64,000 nucleotides of DNA, from contig NZ_CP159992.1 of NCBI RefSeq assembly GCF_040702995.1, positions 6,167,001 through 6,231,000 on the forward strand, given 5' to 3'. This DNA is from Paenibacillus sp. AN1007. GTDB taxonomy: Bacteria; Bacillota; Bacilli; Paenibacillales; Paenibacillaceae. Below are positions 56,791 to 64,000 of this stretch, piece by piece. A model generated the notes under the pieces. That model was not told the DNA's origin, made no database searches, and was given only the letters and a program-made list of their open reading frames with translations. The stretch's first letter is position 1. Each line of letters begins with the position of its first letter. The position numbers and the translations under genes were made by a program.

Positions 56791-58131
56791 TTAAGGCACC
56801 TCCCCAAGCAGCTGCTGTACGGCATGATCCAGCAGCTCCATTTCCATAATCCGAGCCAGCGCATCTTCATCCTCTAGGGCCGTCTCCAGAAACAGCCTCA
56901 CTGCACCGTGACGCTCTCCTCGGAGAGCTAAGGCTGTCCCGGATAACTGCCGGTACTGCATAAGGCTGGCTCCGTCCAGAATATCGATGGCATGAACCAG
57001 AGCGAGTGCGGACTCTACCCGCTCTGTTTCCTGGTAGATACGAAACTTCCAGTGTCTCGCTGTTTCCCCGCCCAGATCATCCAGAATACGCAGTGCAGTA
57101 TCGTAGTCGTCATTGATGCGCAGCAGTTCCGCTTGAACCAGCTGATTCTCCCCTGCTTCCAACCAGCGGCATAACTGCTCGTAATGATGGCGTTCTTGTT
57201 CAGTGGCTGCGCTGATGCCGAACACCTGTAAAGCTTCTTCGACCTGACCTGACTTCGCATGAATGGCCGACAGGAAGCGATAATGAGACACCACACAATC
57301 CTGCCGCCCGTTGAAGACCGCATGAGTGAAGGCTTCCTGAAGCGAAGCGGCAGCATGAGAATCGTGCAGCAAATACTCATAAGCCGAGAGCAGAAAGGAG
57401 ATCGTTTCATGAGGCCCCGCTTTGGATCGAAGCTGTCTGTAATAGTCCGCTCGCACACGACACTGAAGGGGTGTAATGCTGTCCGGTATACCTGACAGAA
57501 CCTGCCGCAGTGCATGCAGGAAAAACAATTCATAGTCCCTCAGTGCAATCCGTGTGCTGCCTTGGTGTACATAACCGACAGGGGAGGGGTCCTCACCTCC
57601 CAGCCAGACGGATCGAATGCCTTGAAAGAGCAGTTTCATGTACCGGGTTTCCGAAGATGTGCCTACCAGATCGGCAATGCCGACAAGTCTGGAGATGCTG
57701 CTCTCCCACAGCGGAGATGCGGCTTCATCTCCTGCGGGTTCAGGCAGCAGTGCAATGCATACTTCCGGCTTTAATGAGGCCACAGCCATAAGCCAATAGG
57801 GATGTGCAACAACTGCAGCTGTGTTCGGCTCCTGTAATCGGTTCTCCGCTTCCGAAAGGGAGATCACTTGAATCGCTTCTGGCAGTTCTTCCTCCGCAGC
57901 CGTACGGCTGCTGACATAATAGAGGTTTCCTTGTTCTGCCGCCAATAGAGCCGCGATATCTGGATATGGAAAGGAAGGCCATCCTCCTTTCCGCGGAAAA
58001 AGTACGTATTGGACGGCTTCGTTTGCAGAAGGTGTGGACATAGACAGTTCTGGTGCTGCCTTTTTTGAGTCATCTGTATGTTCCGGGTTCAGCTTGGGAT
58101 CTGCATCCGTTAACGGTTCGAATGGTTCCAT
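56791..58131 (-). CDS. TPR-like protein of glycosylation operon, no intact glycosyltransferase motif
   Basis: A 446-residue soluble protein, first gene of the minus-strand operon. Residues 45-195 look like the N-terminal Rossmann half of a GT4 enzyme or GT-like decoy (YVLFPRKGGWPSFPYPDIAALLAAEQGNLYYVSS, with VGTSSETRYMKLLF and VWLGGEDPSPVGY), but no donor-site motif or DXD is visible. Residues about 215-440 are helical TPR-like pairs (LLSAYEYLLHDSHAAASLQEAF; VVSHYRFLSAIHAKSGQVEEALQVF). A scaffold or acceptor-presenting partner for the glycosyltransferases is a reasonable guess. ATG 58131 follows GAGGTGAG. Confidence 0.65.
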   Translation of the reverse strand: MEPFEPLTDADPKLNPEHTDDSKKAAPELSMSTPSANEAVQYVLFPRKGGWPSFPYPDIAALLAAEQGNLYYVSSRTAAEEELPEAIQVISLSEAENRLQEPNTAAVVAHPYWLMAVASLKPEVCIALLPEPAGDEAASPLWESSISRLVGIADLVGTSSETRYMKLLFQGIRSVWLGGEDPSPVGYVHQGSTRIALRDYELFFLHALRQVLSGIPDSITPLQCRVRADYYRQLRSKAGPHETISFLLSAYEYLLHDSHAAASLQEAFTHAVFNGRQDCVVSHYRFLSAIHAKSGQVEEALQVFGISAATEQERHHYEQLCRWLEAGENQLVQAELLRINDDYDTALRILDDLGGETARHWKFRIYQETERVESALALVHAIDILDGASLMQYRQLSGTALALRGERHGAVRLFLETALEDEDALARIMEMELLDHAVQQLLGEVP

Positions 58132-58210
58132 CTGTACTCACCTCACTTAGAAAGGGGAATTTCTCTTATGTAAAAAGTCATTGCCGTCCTGTGTATCATC
58201 TGTCTGAAAC

Positions 58211-58219
58211 TAACATATG
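58211..58219 (-). promoter_or_regulatory. Sigma-K-like -10 element upstream of minus-strand glycosylation operon (putative)
   Basis: CATATGTTA on the minus strand fits CATAnnnTA completely. The matching -35 is weak, so this is only suggestive. Confidence 0.25.
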
Positions 58220-58321
58220 GGCATTTGTCTCCAAACATGAACAACTTCCATGAATAGATGCAGGAGTCGAGACAAATCAGCTGCGGGCAAGCCGGATAAA
58301 TAGGCTTAATTTTATCTATTG

Positions 58322-58377
58322 TGTGACCGAGGTCACTTTTTTTGTCGGGAAGAGGCGGGATTGTGATAATTCTCACA
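58322..58377 (+). promoter_or_regulatory. Two Fnr/Crp-type operators upstream of cydA
   Basis: TGTGA-CCGAGG-TCACT at 58322-58337 and TGTGA-TAATTC-TCACA at 58362-58377 are both 5-6-5 palindromes with centres exactly 40 bp apart. If CACAAT at 58399-58404 is the -10 and +1 is near 58411, the second site is centred at -41.5, the class II activator position used by Bacillus Fnr. Rex boxes have a similar core and cannot be excluded. Confidence 0.6.
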
Positions 58378-58401
58378 TGTGAAAATTAGGTAATCTGGCA
58401 C

Positions 58402-58421
58402 AATACGTTCAATAACGTATT
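58402..58421. promoter_or_regulatory. Perfect 8-bp inverted repeat over the cydA promoter start
   Basis: AATACGTT (58402-58409) and AACGTATT (58414-58421) flank a 4-nt loop. The element overlaps the presumed -10 and transcription start, so it could be a repressor operator or a 5-prime mRNA hairpin. Confidence 0.5.
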
Positions 58422-58500
58422 TGGAGAACAGACAGCGAAGGTACCTGCTTCAATGCCATTTACGTATCTGCTAAAGCGAACAGAAAGAAGGGGTAAACGT

Positions 58501-59916
58501 ATGGATCCGATTATGCTATCGCGTATCCAGTATGCACTTACAACGATTTTTCACTTTTTCTTTGTACCGCTGTCCATCGGCCTTGTGCTGCTGGTTGCGA
58601 TCATGGAGACGTTGTATGTTGCGAAGGGAAAAGAAATCTACAAAACAATGGCCAAGTTCTGGGGCAAGCTGTTCCTGATCAACTTTGCCGTCGGAGTAGT
58701 AACAGGTATTTTGCAAGAATTTCAGTTTGGCATGAACTGGTCGGAGTATTCCCGGTTTGTCGGTGACGTCTTCGGTGCGCCGCTGGCAATCGAAGCCCTG
58801 CTGGCATTTTTTATGGAATCGACATTTATCGGTCTATGGATCTTCGGCTGGGACCGTTTGTCCAAAAAAGTGCATCTGGCTTGTATTTGGCTTGTCTTTA
58901 TCGGCACTTTCCTGTCCGCGCTTTGGATTTTGGCGGCCAATTCCTTTATGCAGCATCCGGTCGGATTCGCCATGAATAATGGCCGGGCAGAGATGAATGA
59001 TTTCTTTGCACTGATTACAAATGGGCAGCTCCTCGTTGAATTTCCGCATACGATTTTTGGTGCGTTGATGACAGGTGCTTTTGTAGTAACGGGTATCAGT
59101 GCCTATAAGCTCATGAAAAAGAAGGACGTCGAAGTATTCCGCAGATCCTTCAACATCGCAGTTATTGTCGGTCTTGTATCCTCGCTAGGTGTAGCTTTTT
59201 CAGGACACTTCCAGGCTCAATATCTGGTGGAAACACAGCCGATGAAAATGGCTGCAAGTGAAGGGACATGGACGACAACAGAAGATCCGGCACCTTGGAC
59301 GGTCATTGCCTCCATTGATCCGGAGAAGCAGGAGAACTCCGGCGAGATCAAAATCCCCGGACTGCTCAGTTACCTGTCTTACAGTAAATTCTCAGGCAGC
59401 GTCAAAGGGATGAAAGAGCTGAATGCGGAGTACCAGCAGACGTACGGCCCTGGAGACTATATTCCGCCTGTACGAACTACGTTCTGGAGCTTCCGTGTCA
59501 TGATCGCTGCGGGTGGTTTGATGATTCTGCTGGCGATGTATGGTACATATCTGGCTTGGCGCAAGAAGCTCGAAGCGGCCAAACCTTGGTTTATGCGTCT
59601 GATGGTTTTTGCGATCTCCCTGCCTTTTATTGCGAATACAGCAGGCTGGATTATGACCGAGGTTGGCAGACAGCCGTGGACCGTATTCGGTTACATGACG
59701 ACTGAAGCAGGTGTATCACCTAATGTATCAGCAGGTATGATTTTGTTCTCTACGATAGCCTTTACTGCGGCTTACACGGTTTTGGGTATCGTGATGGTGT
59801 ATTTGTTTGTACGTAAAATCAAAGCAGGACCATACGCTGTTGACAAGTCGGAAGAAGAGGATGAGTCGGCTGATCCGTTTGGCATGGATGGGGGGTATTC
59901 CGTTGTTACTAAATGA
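58501..59916 (+). CDS. cydA: Cytochrome bd quinol oxidase subunit I
   Basis: A 471-residue heme-bearing subunit of the high-affinity bd oxidase, which reduces O2 to water with quinol electrons at low oxygen. Features: SRIQYALTTIFHFFFVPLSIG with the first heme-ligand His at residue 18, the quinol-binding loop of the short Q-loop type, the second ligand region (EFPHTIFGALM) and GRQPWTVFGYMTT near the C-terminus. About nine transmembrane helices. ATG 58501 follows GAAGGGGTAAACG; upstream in-frame ATG 58453 is not family-like. First gene of cydABDC, probably Fnr-controlled. Confidence 0.95.
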   Translation: MDPIMLSRIQYALTTIFHFFFVPLSIGLVLLVAIMETLYVAKGKEIYKTMAKFWGKLFLINFAVGVVTGILQEFQFGMNWSEYSRFVGDVFGAPLAIEALLAFFMESTFIGLWIFGWDRLSKKVHLACIWLVFIGTFLSALWILAANSFMQHPVGFAMNNGRAEMNDFFALITNGQLLVEFPHTIFGALMTGAFVVTGISAYKLMKKKDVEVFRRSFNIAVIVGLVSSLGVAFSGHFQAQYLVETQPMKMAASEGTWTTTEDPAPWTVIASIDPEKQENSGEIKIPGLLSYLSYSKFSGSVKGMKELNAEYQQTYGPGDYIPPVRTTFWSFRVMIAAGGLMILLAMYGTYLAWRKKLEAAKPWFMRLMVFAISLPFIANTAGWIMTEVGRQPWTVFGYMTTEAGVSPNVSAGMILFSTIAFTAAYTVLGIVMVYLFVRKIKAGPYAVDKSEEEDESADPFGMDGGYSVVTK

Positions 59917-60916
59917 ACTGTGGTTTGTACTGATTGCCGTATTGTTCATCGGTTTTTTCTTTCTTGAAGGTTTCGACTTTGGTGTAGGCATGTCTACAGG
60001 TCTGATTGCCAAAACGGATCGTGAGCGTCGTACATTGATTAACTCGATTGGTCCGTTCTGGGATGGAAACGAAGTCTGGCTGCTGACCGCGGGCGGTGCC
60101 ATGTTTGCGGCTTTCCCGCATTGGTACGCAACGCTGTTCAGCGGATTCTACCTGCCGCTTGTCGTTGTACTGCTGTTATTGATCGGACGGGGAGTTGCCT
60201 TTGAGTTCCGCAGTAAAATGAAACAGCAGCGCTGGCGCAAAACATGGGACGTCATCATTCTGGTGGCCAGTGCACTGCTGCCATTCCTGTTTGGGGTTGT
60301 TTTTGCCACACTGATGAAAGGTCTGCCTATTGATGATCAGATGCAGATGCATGCCGGTTTCCTGGATATTGTGAATCCATACACCGTTGTAGGCGGCTTG
60401 AGTGTAACCCTGCTGTGTCTTGTACATGGGCTGTTATTTGCTTCTCTGCGTACCGTAGGTGAATTGAGGGAACGTGCACTTCAGATGGCCCAAAAATTAA
60501 TGGTGCCGCTTGCTGTAGTTCTGGTCTTGTATGCTGTATTGACCTATCTGATGACAGATGTATTCGCTGTTCGCGGCTGGGCGCTCTGGATTATGGCGGC
60601 GCTTGGTGCAGCTGCATTTGCCCTTGCAGCGTATTTCATTCGTCAGAAGCGTGAAGGCTGGGCTTTTGGGATGACAGGGGCCGTCATTGCGATCGCTTTT
60701 GCATCCGTATTTATCGGGTTGTTCCCAAGAGTCATGGTAAGTTCACTCGGTTCAACATTTGACTTGACGGTATATAACGCGTCATCGGGCCCGTATTCCC
60801 TAAAAGTGATGACCATTGTTGCCTGCACGCTGCTGCCATTTGTGCTTGGCTATCAGATTTGGAGTTATTATATTTTCCGCAAACGTCTGAACGAACAGCA
60901 TCACCTGGAGTACTGA
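59888..60916 (+). CDS. cydB: Cytochrome bd quinol oxidase subunit II
   Basis: A 342-residue membrane subunit that pairs with CydA. The family opening LNELWFVLIAVLFIGFFFLEGFDFGVGMS is intact, followed by GPFWDGNEVWLLTAGGAMFAAFPHWYA (read over residues 45-72) and the C-terminal YNASSGPYSLKVMTIVA. About eight helices. ATG 59888 gives MGGIPLLLNELW; TTG 59903 would be closer to the typical short N-terminus. Either way the gene overlaps the end of cydA. Two bases separate it from cydD. Confidence 0.95.
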   Translation: MGGIPLLLNELWFVLIAVLFIGFFFLEGFDFGVGMSTGLIAKTDRERRTLINSIGPFWDGNEVWLLTAGGAMFAAFPHWYATLFSGFYLPLVVVLLLLIGRGVAFEFRSKMKQQRWRKTWDVIILVASALLPFLFGVVFATLMKGLPIDDQMQMHAGFLDIVNPYTVVGGLSVTLLCLVHGLLFASLRTVGELRERALQMAQKLMVPLAVVLVLYAVLTYLMTDVFAVRGWALWIMAALGAAAFALAAYFIRQKREGWAFGMTGAVIAIAFASVFIGLFPRVMVSSLGSTFDLTVYNASSGPYSLKVMTIVACTLLPFVLGYQIWSYYIFRKRLNEQHHLEY

Positions 60917-60917
60917 C

Positions 60918-62924
60918 ATGGGACGCGGGCTGATGAAGCTGCCGGGCATCCGCCCGGTACTCGTACTGGCATCTGCGCTGGTGCTGCTGCAGGCGATGAC
61001 GATTATTATGCAGGCCAAATGGCTCGCGCAGGCTGTTACTGCACTTTTTGAAGGTGCTGCCGTCGCGTCACAAGCTGCAGTACTGCTGCTGTTCCTGGCT
61101 GCTTTTGCCGCCCGCTACGCCCTGTCATTCTGCCTGCAGCTTGTTACCACGACGTATGCGGAGAAAACGGGAACCGATCTGCGGAGACAGATGACGGAAC
61201 AGTGGTTTCGACTTGGGCCGCGTTACGCCAAGACAGAAGGTACAGGACATCTGGTAACGCTGGCACGTGAAGGCATTTCCCAGTATAAAACGTATCTCGA
61301 ACTGTTTATTCCACGTATGCTCGGTATGGGATTTACGCCTGTTGTCATTTTGTTCTATGTGTTCAAACTGGATACAATGTCCGGTGTCATATTAATGCTG
61401 ACACTGCCTATTCTGATTGTGTTCATGATTCTGATTGGTCTGGCAACCCAGCGAAAAATAGACGGACAATTCAAATCTTACAAAGCGCTGGCAAATCATT
61501 TTGTGGATACACTGCGCGGGCTGGAAACGTTGAAAACGCTGGGGCAGAGCAAATCACACGAAGGCTCGATTATGCGCGTGAGCCAGCGATATCGAAAAGC
61601 AACGATGTCGACGCTCCGCATGGCCTTTTTATCCTCCTTTGCTCTTGATTTCTTCACCATGCTGTCTGTTGCTTCGGTTGCAGTAGGACTTGGACTCCGG
61701 CTGACAGAAGGGCACATGCTGCTTGGTCCTGCCCTGACAGTACTTATTCTGGCACCGGAATATTTTCTGCCAGTACGGATGTTGGGCGCAGATTACCATG
61801 CGACTCTGGACGGCAAAGAAGCCGGGGAAGCCATTAATAAAGTCATTGAACGAGGCAAAGCTGCAGAGCAGCGTCAGAACGAAGTGTATGCAGGCATGAT
61901 GGACCGGGCAGAAGGGCTGCATGGATGTAAGAGTGGAAATGAAGGAGACGTAGGTGAGGATGAGTCTGCACAAACCCCACCCGAGATACAGAACGCTCTA
62001 GATACCCGGAAGCTTTCTCCACTCCATACCTCTGTTTCCGCTTCACAGCTTCGAGTGGTGTTTAATCGGGATCTACATGCAGCGCAGCGGGCGAAAGCCT
62101 CATTTCCCACTTCGGCAGCAGCCGTGCATGCTGAATCCTTGGCCCTCGGCTCTGCCAATTCCTCGGTTTTACCGTTTATGTGGGGGGAGTGCAGTCGATT
62201 AGCGTTAACTGATATTCAGGTCCAGCATGAGGCGGAGGGGCCTTATTCTCTTCGGGATGTGACGTTCCAGCTGACCGGTCTTGGTAAGATTGGAATTATT
62301 GGTGCCAGTGGAGCTGGAAAATCAACGCTGATCGATATACTGGCGGGGTTCCAAACCCCGACGGCCGGACAAGTGCTGGTCAATGGACAGCATCTGAATC
62401 CGGATCTGCTTGAGTCTTGGCGTAGTCAGACGGCGGCAATCCCGCAGCATCCGTATATTTTCAGCGGTTCGATTGCGGATAACATTCGTTTCTATATGCC
62501 TGATACATCCGATGCCGTAGTGGCACAAGCTGCACAGGCTGCGGGGTTAACGAAGCTGCTTTCGTCTTTACCAAATGGACTGCATGAACAGATTGGTGCA
62601 GGAGGAAGACAGCTCAGCGGGGGGCAGGAACAGCGTGTGGCGCTGGCAAGAGCTCTGCTCAGTGAACGCCGCATTCTGCTGCTCGATGAACCTACAGCGC
62701 ATCTGGACGTAGAGACTGAATATGAGTTGAAGCAGACGATGCTGCCGCTGTTCGAGGGCAGGCTTGTTTTTCTGGCCACGCATCGTCTGCACTGGATGCA
62801 GCATATGGACCGAATTATCGTTATGGAAGGCGGCACGGTGGCAGAGATCGGAACACATCAGGAGCTGCTTGCAAGACAAGGAGCATACTATCAAATGATT
62901 CAGGCGCAGATGGAGGCGATATGA
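60918..62924 (+). CDS. cydD: Heterodimeric ABC exporter subunit CydD (thiol/heme-thiol, bd oxidase assembly)
   Basis: A 668-residue half-transporter: six membrane helices (residues about 12-300), then an ATPase domain with Walker A GASGAGKST near 462-470, signature LSGGQEQRVALARAL and Walker B ILLLDEPTAHLD. CydDC exports cysteine/glutathione-type thiols and is needed to assemble cytochrome bd. The linker between the membrane and ATPase domains (about 310-420) is roughly 100 residues longer than usual, hydrophilic and apparently unstructured. Placement directly after cydB and before cydC supports the assignment. Confidence 0.92.
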   Translation: MGRGLMKLPGIRPVLVLASALVLLQAMTIIMQAKWLAQAVTALFEGAAVASQAAVLLLFLAAFAARYALSFCLQLVTTTYAEKTGTDLRRQMTEQWFRLGPRYAKTEGTGHLVTLAREGISQYKTYLELFIPRMLGMGFTPVVILFYVFKLDTMSGVILMLTLPILIVFMILIGLATQRKIDGQFKSYKALANHFVDTLRGLETLKTLGQSKSHEGSIMRVSQRYRKATMSTLRMAFLSSFALDFFTMLSVASVAVGLGLRLTEGHMLLGPALTVLILAPEYFLPVRMLGADYHATLDGKEAGEAINKVIERGKAAEQRQNEVYAGMMDRAEGLHGCKSGNEGDVGEDESAQTPPEIQNALDTRKLSPLHTSVSASQLRVVFNRDLHAAQRAKASFPTSAAAVHAESLALGSANSSVLPFMWGECSRLALTDIQVQHEAEGPYSLRDVTFQLTGLGKIGIIGASGAGKSTLIDILAGFQTPTAGQVLVNGQHLNPDLLESWRSQTAAIPQHPYIFSGSIADNIRFYMPDTSDAVVAQAAQAAGLTKLLSSLPNGLHEQIGAGGRQLSGGQEQRVALARALLSERRILLLDEPTAHLDVETEYELKQTMLPLFEGRLVFLATHRLHWMQHMDRIIVMEGGTVAEIGTHQELLARQGAYYQMIQAQMEAI

Positions 62925-62925
62925 G

Positions 62926-64000
62926 ATGAGATCAGGACATCCTAGGGAGGAGACAGAACACAGCAAACATCTTAAAAACAGCTGGATTGCTCCATATGCA
63001 GCACAGTACCGCTGGCGGTTTATCGGTGCGATTGCGCTGGGTACGTGTGCGGCTCTCTGTGCGGTCATGCTTCTTTTTACCTCCGGATATCTGATCTCCA
63101 AGTCTGCGCTGCGTCCTGAGAACATTTTAATGGTGTACGTTCCGATTGTTGGCGTACGTGCCTTTGGTATCTTTCGCGCTGTATTTCGATATGCAGAGCG
63201 CCTGGCAGGACATGATGCTGTTCTGCGTGTGCTGGCAGATCAGCGGGTGAAGCTGTATCGTATTTTAGAGCCGCAGGCCCTGTTTTTGCGTTCGCGTATG
63301 CAGACCGGAGATGTACTTGGCGCGCTTGCCGATGATGTCGAACGTCTGCAGGATATCTATCTGCGCACCGTATTCCCGGCGGTTACTGCGCTTGTGATCT
63401 ATGGCGCGGCCGTGCTGGCTTTTGGCAGTATTGATCCGATGTTTGCGATGTGGATGGCGCTGTACATGTTATTTATTGCTGCGGTCCTTCCGGCAATTTC
63501 TTTGAAATTAACCTGGGCATGGCGTATACAGCTCAAAAAAGAAAACAGCAGCTTGTATACCCGTCTGACCGACGGGGTGCTTGGGCTTGGGGACTGGATT
63601 GCCAGCGGCAGAGCGGCAGCTTTTGTGCAGTGGCAGGAAGAGGATGAGGAACAAGCAGACCGGATTCGCCGCAGATTAAGGCGCTGGAGCCGCTGGCGGG
63701 ATTTCATCGCCCAATGTGTCATTGGGCTGATGGTTGTTTCGGTAACCATCTGGGCAGGACAAGCGGCATCTGCTGCCCAGCTGCCTGCGGTGATGATTGC
63801 GGCGTTTGTGCTGGTTCTGTTCCCGCTAACAGAATCACTGCTGCCTGTAAATGACGCACTCGGGCATGTGCCGGACTACCGTGAATCCTTGGATCGGCTG
63901 AACCGACTGGAAGGGCCGGAGGAGATGGCGAAATCCAACTCCAAGGAAACAGCATCCTCACTGACAAACAGCATGGATAGAAGCAAGGGTGAGAACAAGG
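62926..64000 (+). CDS. cydC: Heterodimeric ABC exporter subunit CydC (partial, runs off the window)
   Basis: The first 358 residues of the CydD partner. After a short polar start (ATG 62926, one base after the cydD stop; cydD's last codons contain TGGAGG as ribosome site) come WRFIGAIALGTCAALCAVMLLFTSGYLISKSALRP (read over residues 30-64) and VPIVGVRAFGIFRAVFRYAERLAGHDAVLRVL, both hallmarks of CydC. Only the membrane domain and the start of a hydrophilic linker (KSNSKETASSLTNSMDRSKGE) are inside the window; the ATPase domain lies beyond position 64000. Confidence 0.92.
   Translation, partial: MRSGHPREETEHSKHLKNSWIAPYAAQYRWRFIGAIALGTCAALCAVMLLFTSGYLISKSALRPENILMVYVPIVGVRAFGIFRAVFRYAERLAGHDAVLRVLADQRVKLYRILEPQALFLRSRMQTGDVLGALADDVERLQDIYLRTVFPAVTALVIYGAAVLAFGSIDPMFAMWMALYMLFIAAVLPAISLKLTWAWRIQLKKENSSLYTRLTDGVLGLGDWIASGRAAAFVQWQEEDEEQADRIRRRLRRWSRWRDFIAQCVIGLMVVSVTIWAGQAASAAQLPAVMIAAFVLVLFPLTESLLPVNDALGHVPDYRESLDRLNRLEGPEEMAKSNSKETASSLTNSMDRSKGENK

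Overview
The window looks like a chromosomal segment of a spore-forming Gram-positive bacterium, most likely Paenibacillus or a close relative. The reasons are near-50% GC, strong AGGAGG-type ribosome binding sites, frequent GTG/TTG starts, many lipoprotein-anchored ABC transporters, YesM/YesN-type sensors, a PL1 pectate lyase, a bd oxidase and large TPR glycosyltransferases. No rRNA, tRNA, IS element, prophage or CRISPR array was seen. Both ends cut genes: a DUF2179-type C-terminus at the left and cydC at the right.

Layout. 1-1.9 kb: end of a YitT/DUF2179 membrane protein and a secreted pectate lyase. 2.1-7.5 kb: a five-gene nickel/peptide-type ABC importer behind a sigma-A promoter with a Fur-like palindrome. 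7.6-11.5 kb: small hypotheticals, an APH-type kinase and a GT4 glycosyltransferase. 11.6-13.9 kb: a 53-codon leader ORF, a terminator and an ABC-F protein, arranged like ribosome-mediated attenuation. 14.2-17.1 kb: an envelope operon (unknown protein, lipoprotein-like protein, glutathionylspermidine-synthase-type ATP-grasp, DUF350) with an ECF-like promoter. 17.1-20.9 kb: nucleoside hydrolase, a PadR regulator with a large inverted-repeat operator plus a HAAS membrane protein, UPF0303 and lspA. 21.2-27.2 kb: YesM/YesN two-component system and a sugar ABC importer with two cre-like sites. 27.3-35.9 kb: secreted protein, MATE pump, AraC regulator, OmpR-type two-component system with a TolB-like lipoprotein, and trhO with a Cys-rich SufR-like regulator. 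36.1-37.0 kb: an AT-rich Rpn-family nuclease gene with a likely internal start. 37.4-40.3 kb: a TrpXYZ-type ABC importer. 40.5-43.2 kb: a one-component winged-helix regulator and an MFS transporter.

43.3-58.1 kb is the most unusual part. Two paralogous beta-rich proteins, an Arg-rich protein and a solenoid protein with 102-nt repeats share module relationships and lack Sec signals. They are surrounded by three large SunS-like GT2-TPR proteins and a convergent operon of a TPR protein, a GT2, a GT4 and a methyltransferase. I infer a spore-surface or cell-surface filament with its own glycosylation machinery. 58.3-64.0 kb: cydABDC behind two Fnr-type palindromes, one centred where a class II activator site would be expected.

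Start codons were re-chosen from ribosome binding sites and family alignment where the longest frame looked too long. All functions are assigned from motifs and composition by eye; no database search was run.
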